This document shows, in pieces, positions 49,301 through 61,300 of a DNA stretch of 64,000 nucleotides. The DNA comes from Spirodela intermedia (taxonomy: Eukaryota; Streptophyta; Magnoliopsida; Alismatales; Araceae): NCBI GenBank assembly GCA_902729315.2, contig LR746272.1, positions 9,480,327 through 9,544,326 of the forward strand. Direction: 5' to 3'. The translations under genes were made by a program, and so were the position numbers. Position 1 is the first letter of the stretch; every line of letters begins with the position of its first letter. The notes under the pieces were generated by a model. It saw only the letters and a program-made list of their open reading frames with translations. It was not told where the DNA came from and ran no database searches.

Positions 49301-52300
49301 CTTGGATGTTCCATCACCAACTTCAAAATATATTGCATTGCTGTATTCAATTTAGAGTTGTGCTCTAAGTAACGTGCTACATCTTCCACTAGCCAGTTGC
49401 AACCATTGCTTGAGAATGGATTTATACCGCTGGAATTCCGATCCCTTTCTGTGCTCAATATGTACAATTGATTCTTACTCTCAGAAGTGCTAGAAGAAGA
49501 AATGCACTCCAGAGCTTCAAGCTAGAATAAATTTCAAAATAATTAGGACAAATACTCCGACTTATTGACAATAATGTGCATAACTCAAAAGATGTGATGA
49601 ACAGTGATCATTTAAGATGAGATGTTCCTCAAGCAGTGCACAATTGAAATGAAGAAAAATTCCTGATTCTTTCTTGAGCGAGAATGATACCACAGTTTCG
49701 TTAAACATCAAGAAATTGGGAACGTTTGAGTTATTACATCATGATCTTCGCGATGGTCGTAAAAACAATACTTCAGGAATTGAAAGGAACCATGGCAAAC
49801 AAAAGATTTAGCCACCTTTCCAAACATGAGATAATTCTACAAAGAATTCGAGAGCTTTCCAAATTTGATGAATGTCAAATCTTGAGATAAATAAATCAAT
49901 TATTGTTATTGCTTTTCGTGGCATGCAGGATTGTTCTCATTTCAACACTTCTAGCAATGTAGGATTATCATTCTGGTTTCCATTTTGTGTAATAATACTC
50001 TACACTAGCAAACGAACCTGTATACACTAGTAACTTTAAAATTGCTTCCTTTAGTTATATGAGAACAGTGGAATCAAGTTATTGTATTCCATTCACTGAG
50101 TAAAAGTTTCCCAAAGCAAGATCACACAACCCAAGATAGAACTTGAACATCTCTGTCCTTAACTGAATTCAAAAATCAAGGATTTTTGGAGGATATCACA
50201 TAAAGAAATTCCTTTCGACTAAATTATCTGGCGGGAAAAGACCTGCTACCCCTAATGTCAACTTTCCACGGAACTTCCACCACCTTCAGGATTTTGTTAT
50301 CACCCAGGCAACAATTCAGTAATTTTGTCACATCCTTGGTACATTGGGTCTAGCCAATCCTATATAGTGATGAGATGTGATTCATTGGAGTGCAAACTGG
50401 TCTGACGTATTTCATGATTTTGTTGCAGATATTTCCCAATAGTCAAAAATTGAAATTTACAAATATAGGTAGAATGAACTCATCTGATCCTCCTAGAAAT
50501 GAACATACAAAATGCACCGCGCAAGAATTGACACGATGCGGTCCCAGTTATTTCATTGATCATACTTATTTTTCATGGGAGATTGGATCCACACTTGGAA
50601 ATAAGTATGATCAATGAAATAAGTGGGACTGTATTGAGTCAATTCTTGCGTGATGCATTTTGTACGTTCATTTCTAGGAGGATCAGATGAGTTTATTTGG
50701 CAGGTGCTAATTCTAATCCAAAATGTTGTCATGTGCTCAAATCGTAGTCGTTTCTATTCTTGAAGGGTACAACAATACATTAAGAGAAAAATTAATTCTT
50801 TTGTCACACTTACAGCATCCACAGGGATCTAACAATAAAATATCTGCAATCCTTTAACATGAAACTGATGAAAGTTCCAGCTTATACTATCAGACAAGAA
50901 ACTGATTAGAGTAACTTAATATTTTCCCAGGGAAAATAAATGAGTGGCATTAACCTAGCCATTTACTCTCAGAAAATATTTCTCTTCATGCCAACTAATA
51001 CCTAATCTCTAGAGGCCAGAAATGTAGTAATTCGGAATATACTTACAGGAAGCCCAGATCTGAAGAATGCAACAATGTTCATTGATGTTGCCCAATTAGA
51101 CAGCACTGCAAACAGGTAATCACCTACGGCATTTCTCATGCCATTCTTTGTAGATAGCATTACAAGGTATTCACTGATATTTGTGTCTGAGAAGGTAGTG
51201 GAAGAAATATCTAGACTATCGTTTTCAACACTAGCATCAAGAGCTAGCATTCTCTTGAATGAATTCGAGAAGTTCCCCAACGACCACTGCAGATGGAAAA
51301 GTTATTATAAGAACACAAAAAAAGGACCTCATTAAGTGCATTTACGAACATGAATAAATTCATTGATGAAGAAAAAGGACCCAAGACTACCACACCTCAA
51401 GCATGCTTGCAAGCCAGAAGTCTCTCTTCTCAACTGCGTTTGGCAGCAGAACATTGACTATGAGTTGATGCTCTAGAGGCCCTCCATAGCCCTGAATAAG
51501 CCGGCAAATCACTAAAGCAAGTTGTTCATTCCCAAGATTTTTGGCACAGACAGTCACTGCAGAAGAAGCATCTCCTCCAAGCAAGAAAAAAGCAATAGCA
51601 AGTTCTATCTGATGCTTTCCCATCAAAACATAAGCATTCTTCAAGGCAGCCAGCTTATTTTTCTCCTCCTGAACACATGAACATGAAACATTGGCAAAAT
51701 ATTGTGACTAAATATCAACATAAACATGCCAACAGCGTGCAATTATATAGTAATGCATGAGATACAATTCCCTTATAATGTTAACACAAGAAAAAACATA
51801 AGCATAAAATAGCCCCGTCTAGCTCCACGGGATAAAGGATTAAGGCAAAAATAAAGAAGATTGTTAATACCGAAAGACAAATTAAAGCGTTCACCATCAA
51901 TGAAATAAATGGGATCCCTCATGGAATTTATGAAATTTTCGAGATGAATGAAATATATTCGGTAATTTTCGCTGGAAACAATTCATCACTAACATGAAAA
52001 CAAGAAAGTTCATGAAATGACAAAATGATTCAAGGCCTGCATGGAAATGTTCAATACTATTAACCCATCTTTTGTTGGGCGTCATCAGATTCAAAAAAAT
52101 TGGCACCATTGCCATTGATTCCTATTGTTCTTTACATTCTATTTTTCCGTCAGTTGAACATGACATCACATACTACAACATGAGATTGATAAGTCAAATC
52201 ACAGCAAGCTCTATGCGGCGAAAACTTCTGACATAGGTCCATATTGGAGAGAACAACATCATTCTCAAAAAAAACCAGAAAAAATATAATTGAAGAGACC

Positions 52301-55300
52301 AATGTGGATTTTTCTCCCCAGATATCTGTGGTTGGTAGCAGTAAGCTCAGCAGACACAGGAATGTCACACGATAAACCAACACAAGTTTATCAATCGAAT
52401 TCAGGACCAGCTTTTCTTATGACAGGTTCCCCGACCAACGTGATAAAGTCAATGTGATTCAAGGAAAGTCTGGAAATAACATTAGGCTTCGAACTCAGCA
52501 GAATGGGAAAAAGATAACATTTCCAAAGAAACTATATGTACAACCTCATACACTACCAAAAATTGTAAAGACTACACTGCAAGTCAGATTCTCTCGAATA
52601 AAAGAGCAGATTTGTTCCACACTACAACCAAACCCTATCCTATTCTCTCACTCCATCAGAAGTAAGAGTGGCTATCCTCTCTGTTAACCAACTTTACCTT
52701 CAGAAGATATGAAAGTTGACAAAGGTTTATTTATTTGATGTTTTGGTTTGGATTATATCTGTATACACTAGGTTTTCCTTAGTCATTATTTAGCCATTAC
52801 TTCTGTTTAACTGGTTCAAATGCCTCATACCCATACGCTACACAAACACTAGTCCCGATTATAACTTTTGAGAAGAGTCTGTTCGGTTCACCGATTATAA
52901 AATCAAATCACATTCTAAAAATCTGAGTCCTGATATCCTTTTACCCAGAAGTAGAAATTTCAATCAAAATTCAAGTGACATCAAACTAACAGCTGCCAAC
53001 CAATACCAATCTAAACATTTGGGAAAATGCTTATGATTGATTAAACGATTGAGTATGGAGCACATTTCACCTTCAAGAAGTGGTTTTTATATCAATATCA
53101 TAAGTTATCAATGAAACAGTAGTATCCAATAAATGTAATATAATCAAAGGTTCCATCAGAGGTCAGAAACCACAAAATACCTGAAAGTTGCGAGAGAGAA
53201 AACCGACCAAAGCTTTGTCTTTTTCATCTTTTCTGAGCTTGAAAAGACCAGCCAAAACTTGAAGCCTGTTCAATGCGATATACAAAAGTGCACAATCCTT
53301 CGGATCCTTTTTCATTAAATATTGGAATCTCGCTAATTTCTCCATCTATTAGTGCAATATGAACATTCAAAAGAGGTTCCTTGGTAAAGCAAAGACAATA
53401 AATGTAAACCGGCATCAAAAGTGTAGCAATGGCACACACTTATTAGTTTTTTCCCGTTAAACACCTTCACAAGGTTCTTCTTGTTGATCAGGTGATCATG
53501 AAAAGCATAAACTTTGGTATTTGCAGAGTTATGAAAAAATACTTAGGTATTTAAGGCTATCCAGATCAACATGTCACATGGTAGTATGAGTTACGTCTTG
53601 AAAGTGCACCACTGGGACTTCAGATCAATGAGGTTATACAGAGTATAATAACATGAAGGAAAGATAGCACATGTTGGGGACGAGATAAAACTCAAAGATA
53701 GTAAAGACATGGGGAGGCATATAAAAAGATTCATATCATATGCCAGTTAAGTTTGATGATAGTCACATGGCTTGCAGAATAACAAATTAGACACAAAACA
53801 AAGTAGGATATTTTGAACTGCACGGAGAAATGCCCATTAATGAGCAAACGGAAGAGAAAAAGTCATTATAATACAGTAACTCAGAAAGGAGAAAATTAAA
53901 AGACACGTAATTGGTAAATATTTTTACAATTAATATTTTAGAGGAGAAAGCTCTATGGTGTTTATTCCAAGTGAATAATTATTTTTCATAGGATACTTGC
54001 AAGAATTTTAAAATGAAGGACATTGATTAGAATTGAATCTCATTTTTTAAAGTAAGGCGAAGTAAACCAAGGCAACATTTGAAACTATTGCATTGACTTT
54101 TCTAATGACACTTGAGAAAGCCCACTTTATGAGATGTTTGAATACATTCTTGAGAATGAAAAGCCTAGGCCCCACGACTCAGATGGCCGCACGGACTTGA
54201 GGCGAGGTTCACAGTTCTTTTTAGATTCAGTCGCATCAACTGGTTATTTTCAGCTATCTTTAGAGCCATAATCATCTACGTTTCTCATTATCCTATGAAC
54301 AAAATTGTTACTGTTCGTACCCTTGACCGCAGTTGTGCTGCATTGGTAAACCAGAATCCAACACCTATGCTTTGCATTTCCATCCATGAGGATTCAGCTG
54401 AAAGCAGAGAGCTGATAAGACTGTCTTGGCAATCAGACTGGAAGGCCCATGCAAGCACTGAAGAGTCAACCATCATCTCTTCCGCAGTAGCTGATCTCCC
54501 AACCTTTCGGAGAAAATGGAGACGTTGAAACCTCACAGAAACCCAAAACCTACACAGAAAATTGTAGTAGTGATATTACAAGAGCCTTCACTCCAGATCT
54601 AAAAAAGAAAACAGTATTACCTCCTGATGAAAAACATAAATGAATTGCATTCACCATTTAGACAAAACTCTGGATAAAAAAAAACCTAAGTTTGTGTCAT
54701 CCAACGGCCAAATCAAATAAAAAGGAAGAAACAAATCCTTACACAATGTATAGATTCCGCACCATCTAATTTATTACGTTAAGTTTAAGAGAGTCGCTAC
54801 CCCTCTTCAAAAAAAGAATTTAACACAGATCTAGCTTCTTTGAATAAAACCAAAATATGACACTGATGATCCTCATGAAATTATGGAAAGTCCTCTAACG
54901 TTTGAGTAGAGAGATTCATTAACCTCCTCAAGAGAGGAGCTGCCTAGTAAGAGACAGACACTAGTGTCAGAAGGATGAGATATCTACTCTGGCAGAGAGA
55001 TACTTCATTTTTAGAACAAGAATCAACTCTACGGATATTCCTGGAGAATTCTATATTGAAGGACATGATCCTCCTACCACATATGCATAACAGGGGCATT
55101 TCAAATGAGGCTATCAAAATTTAATTCTAAAATATTTCAAGAAACCCTCTTATTTCATATAAATACAAACTACTTGACATTAGCTATAATCTTGCCACAG
55201 ATGCTGTGTCTTATTTAAAGAGGTCTAGGTAAGCTAGCTCAAAGTGGAAGTGACTCATGGATAACCAAGAAACAGAAAAAGGGGAACAGAGGGATAGATA

Positions 55301-58300
55301 AATAAAAGATCACGCAATAAGTGGTCTGTATCGTCGCTTGATGATATTCCTATTTCATATAAATACAGACTACTTGACATTAGCTATAATCTTGCCACAG
55401 ACGCTGTGCCTTATTCAAAGAGGTCTAGGTAAGCTAGCTCAAAGTGGAAGTGACTCATGGATAACCAAGAAACAGAAAAGGGGAACAGAGGGATAGATAA
55501 ATAAAAGATCACACAATAAGTGGTCTGTATCGTCGCTTGATGATATTCTTCTATGTACTGATGAAAACAATGAAGATTTCCTGCAAGGATAAGAACGAAT
55601 GGAGGACACTGCCCAACTGTTATCCTCTCCCACCCTATCTCCTCTGCCGTGACCATGCAAGGTTGTCTTAAAGAATTAAATACCTTTGCAATTACATAAC
55701 GATAAAATGTTTCACAGAATCGCACAACCAAAAATAATAAAATAACACAGATGGAAAAGCACAAGACCAGAAACAAAGTATATCCCCTGATTTCACAAGT
55801 CAAGTGCATAAAATTTCCCTCATCCGCTTTATCATGCATCTTCATTCCTCTATCTGAACTAAGCAGAGACTACCCCTCGACTATCATCTACAGTTGTGCG
55901 AATGATCAGCTAAATGCTCAGAGAGTGAAACGCTTTCAGACTTAATGAGCATAACTATCCTCCACATCAGATAATCATCTTTTACAATCACCTCTCTGTT
56001 TCATGAATATCAAAGAGATACAGAATAATCTCCAAAGAACTGGCGTCATGTCAGTGCAACAAATATCATAATTCAATGAAAATTTTCAGAATAAACGAAA
56101 TGTAAAAAGTTCACAGCATAAGGGTGAATACCGTCTTCCAGGTTTGTCAAAGCTTTCATATACAGAAGTGTTTTGTGGATCAACTATCTCACCCAACAGA
56201 TCCACAATTGCAAGAAGTTCAGTGCTATCGATACCCATTCTAGCTCTAACATCGTCCGACTTCTGCAGAGTGTCAATGAAGCCCATGAATTCGGGTCCCT
56301 GGGAAGTGGAAGAGGACTTATTCTCGGGAAAAAATTCCAGGGAATGATACTGTATAGGCAGCAGACCTTGCATACTGGATGCTTCCCTAGAAATATCATA
56401 GCCCCATTGGAATCCTTCATTTCGTGACACTGCGCCATACGTTTCCCCAAAGTACTCGGACAAATGAATTTCCGGAACAAAAATACCAGAATTTCGTGAC
56501 GTACAGTCACTGGAATTAAGACATCCAACAAGATGTCTTACAATACCATATGCACGTTTCCAATTACCTGCAGAGAAATAGATGTGACTCTTTGATTACA
56601 CTAATAACAAAAAATCAGCATAAGATACGCACTTGAGTTCAGGATAGCTTTCGTCAAGAAGGAAAAAATTTAGCAGAGTAAGAAGTACACAGCTCGAGTC
56701 AAATAAACATATTGGTGCACTTTCTGGAGCATGGAAACCATCCCGATCACAGAGCGTCACCACATTAATTCTTGGATGCTCTGAGACTCGAGTGAAGTCT
56801 TCTGGCTATCTTATGGTCTGCCTGACTCCGGCCTCCTGCTGTATACAAGGCATCAAAGTGCCAAGCAAAAAGGACTGTTTGATGGGAAACATCGGATTCC
56901 CAGCGGATGCTAGGCTGACGTCATTGAATACTACTGAAGATAATTGTGAAACAGCAAGTTTTCAAAATTATGGTAAGTGCATGGAAAATCTAACGTGTAA
57001 AATGGTCAGCATTCATTATGCCTTAAAAACCATGGTATTTATATCACCTTATTGTTGTTGCCATATTATACTTCATTCCATCTATATGGGGCCATCCAGA
57101 CAAAAAAAAACCAACGAAATTGCCAGAAAAGGAAAAGATAACTAGCAACAAGTATTTGCCCCTTGTTCATGGTAATACTAAAATTTTATGCGTAACTTAA
57201 AGCATTAAATAGATGAGCATATGTACTATCAACATGGTTTTCATGGAAACAAAGGCGGCATGACGAGGCACTAGGATTATGTTGTTTAATATCTTAAAAT
57301 TTTATATTGTTTCATGAATATAAAGCATATTTAAAAATGAATTATGAAAGTTTAAAAATTCAAAATTAAATATATTTGGTATAAATGACATATACTATTG
57401 ATTATTAATTATTTCTTAAAAAATACAAAAAAAATCGAAAGCCCTGAAATGAGCATGGCTAATGTTTCAAAGTGGCTATTCACTCGTGTGGCATTCAAAC
57501 ACGTGACACCAAACAGCATTGTGAGCTTTCCAGAATCCCTGATGTATTGTCACCACACATGGGACCTAGGTGGCACCTGATGCCCACACAATGCAGCTAA
57601 ACAGTGTTAGGCCCGCCTTGTCCTGTAATCAACATTTTAAGAATATAGTTATAATCCATAATCACTCTTAAAAATGCATAATTTTTGTACAAATGTTACA
57701 ATAATAGTATACTCTAACAATTACCTAATGATATCTACTCAGCTGAAGACTTTGACATTTAACAGACCTTCAGGCCACCCTTCAAACTCCACACTAGTTC
57801 TTTAACTGCCATTGCCTCTAGTAAATTCGATATCTCCAACTCGCTTGTTAAGGAAGCAGCAAACATGCGTACACTCGCTTACGCATATCACATTAAAAGA
57901 GAGTATTCATGATCTCCTCGATATGTTACCCAAAAAAATTAGTTGTGAAGAGTCTCACATGTCCAATCCTCCACCACGAATTTGACTTCAAAAGGGGAAT
58001 TCACAGCATGCCCATCAATTTTTCAGAGGATTTCACAAAGAAACTACCACCCGCTCCCATCTCCAACTTCATGAATCCACTCCATTCAATCATATAGAAA
58101 ACCTTTCCAACGTCCCCCAGAATGCTCCTCATTATCTGACCTCGATTTCAATCCAATCTCACCTAAAGAGCAGTACCCCAGATCGTCCTCTTTCCAACAG
58201 GTAAATATGAAATCACCGCCTTGAAAAGAATGATGCATCCCCTATGGGGCAAGTCACTTTTGCAATTCACAAGGCATCCTTCAATACTCTAAATGATATA

Positions 58301-61300
58301 CCCCCATTCTCTATGGCACAATATCCGAGTGTGTTCAAAAAATCGTGGGATTTTTCTAATATGACTGCCCTTCGAAGCTTAAGTAGAATAGAGTCCAATA
58401 CACTGGTAAAACTACCATCAAAATTCAACTCCAACAGAGACAAAATCTTCTAAAAATCATAGAGTTAGTGCATCTCTTTTAGTCAAAAAGGCAAACATTT
58501 TATCTGCTTGTTGATCAAAAGACACCTGAGTCCCACGATTCGTAAATTTCCTGAAACCTAAAATAAGTCCCAGATAAGATGTTTTGTCCCACAAGACTTG
58601 GGCTAAGAGCAGAAAGAGAAACAGGATGATCCTAGGGTATTCATCCTTGGCAGGGAAAAAGCAGGTACGTTGACTGTTAGACAGAAAACATGTTTGGCAT
58701 AATTCATGCGTCAATCCACACAAACTACCTCATCAAAGGCATGGTCTCCACAATCCGAAAATGGTAATACAGTTCAATATCTACAGGTTTCTCCAAGTGC
58801 AGCTCCATTACTAAGCCCTCACGTCAACATCCTCATGCATGTACACATCAGTGGGTGACCAATATATTTTCGTTATCAGATGTGCCTTGTTTAAAAATCA
58901 CATAGGCTGATTGTGACCGAGAAATCACAATTTGATGTGATGCTTAAAAGAGCTTTCAACCTGACTAACTCATCTATTAATCTTACTTTCCCTTCTAATG
59001 AATAGGACCTACTCAGAAATCTTAGCGGCTCCATCATGGAGACTAGTAAGCCTAAACCCTTTCAGGCCACGTGATCATTTATAGGTGTCGATTGAAAAAA
59101 AAGTCGTACTAATTCCTTCCAAATGGATTCTCCCAAGAGGAGACAAACAATCACCATAAATGCCTACCTGGATAAATTCCAATACGGTTGGTGAAACTAA
59201 GAAAAATCGCCAGCATCAAGTTTAGCATCACCTCCCACAGGGAACACAAGCATTTTCACTTGATCCACTTTCTAGATAGAGACCGACTCCTCATCAGAGA
59301 ACCTTGCAGCAACAAAAGGTAGCATAGGGCTTGTATTTGTCCTCTTTTAATTACAGATGTAAGAAGAAATCTAATAAATGTCTTTTAGAGCCCCTCACCC
59401 AGAAACTTCTCTGCGCTAACCTGGTTAACAAAGCCGCCTAATCATTACCTCCAAGTTGATGAAACCTCATTAAAGAGAGAAAAAGGTTAATATAAAATAA
59501 CAGATGGAAAAAATTATTCCTCTAATCAGAGTACCATAAAAAGAAATTAAATACTTAAAATTATAAGTTAAACTAACTAAACCTTTACGTATACTTCATC
59601 ACTAAGGAAAAGCAACCAAATGCTAGTTTACAAAACCCATCAGGTGTAGACTTTCTTCTATTAGTTTCCAGGTGCAATCACCCACAGCTTTTCCTGGGCA
59701 CTATCCAACTTCCATGAATTTACATTTACATCCTACTATAACCGGTGTTGTCATCACTCATGTAAGAGAACCTAAAGTGAGATTGTGGTCATTTTTCCGT
59801 GTTAATTAACTAGTGATTCCATAATACCACCGATCATCATAATACGATCAAATTGAAAGGAGTGATCCAATGTTACCCAATGGCAGTATAGAATTCAAAA
59901 GGTGAATTCGTATTGTTGTACATTATAGATTCGTCGTACAAGTTAAGTTGGATGGAAATCACTTGGTAACATCGAATTAAGTTTTTTGGTAACAGGTTTG
60001 ATGAACAAGGAAAGGTAATGGAGATCTTGATGAACTCATAAATGGTAAATTTCAGGATATCGATTATAAAATAATGTTACCTGAAAAAAGATGGATGAGA
60101 AGTACATGAGGATGATAAGTCGGTAATGATGAGCAATGTTCATCAGCAACTTTAGCTGTGCTAGAAAATTCACTTCTTGTACAGGAGACATCGTTCAGAA
60201 ATGACATAAATTCATCGAACTTGTTAACTTCGAATACAGTCCCCAGTTCAGTTACCAACGAGCCATGGGCTTCACTGTTCTCAGCAGTCAACAGCCCTTC
60301 AACAATAGGAATCCCAGTGTCATTGACAATAGCATATGGAAATTCTACAGAAGTTTCAGGCACGTTAGCAGCAGGAGAACCACTGTTTTCGACCCCAGGG
60401 TGGCAATGAAGCTTAGGTTGTCCATTCCTATTCCTCCTGACAGACCACTGACCAAAAACAGAAAGGTGCCTCTCATGAACAAGAAGCAGACTCAACCCAG
60501 GGCCCCAGACAAAATCTTGAGCAGTTGAGTAAGTATGACAATTTGCAATACAGACCCACTTTGGTGTATTCGCTGGCTTCCCTGACTTCACGAACTCGGG
60601 ATCACGAGATCTCTTTGGTGAGTAAAGACACAACCCATTTGGCAAACAGACAGCAAGTATCGAGTGGCCATTACCTAGGGTTCTCCACTTTAAAGACAGA
60701 ATATTTCTGCGAAGAGGAACCCTGCCCTCGAGTAAAAAACCCCCTCCTCCTAAGAGGGAGATAAACTGCCATATACGCACACCAGAGATCTCATTGGAAG
60801 GCTCCTTACATGCTGTAGCAATTTTGGTACCACAACTAGACAAAGCTATCAAACTAACTGGTTTGCAGTGTGCACTGAACATGCCCACGAGCTCCCAGGG
60901 TAAGCACATTTCATCTGAATGATGATCAAGGGATTTCAAAGAGGCAGATCTCCATAGTCTGACAGTGCCATCAGAGTGACCCGTAACAATATGATATAAA
61001 GAAGAGGTTCTATGGATGTGCCTGGAAGAGATCCCCACTTGTTTGGTACAGGTGTAGGATTTATCAGGAGAGAGCACAGCAAAGCAAGTGACCCTGTCAC
61101 AGCCATGGGAATCCGAGAATTGCATTGCACAAAGATCAACGGACACAAGATATCTTTTACCACCAAAGTAACACTCATACTTCCATCCACGAGACTTAGA
61201 GAGATATAAATCATAAGGAAAACGTCCTGGTGTACTTGTAGATTGATCACCATCATCAGATTGCAAAACAATTTTCCACGCTAAAACCCGAAATTCCTTC

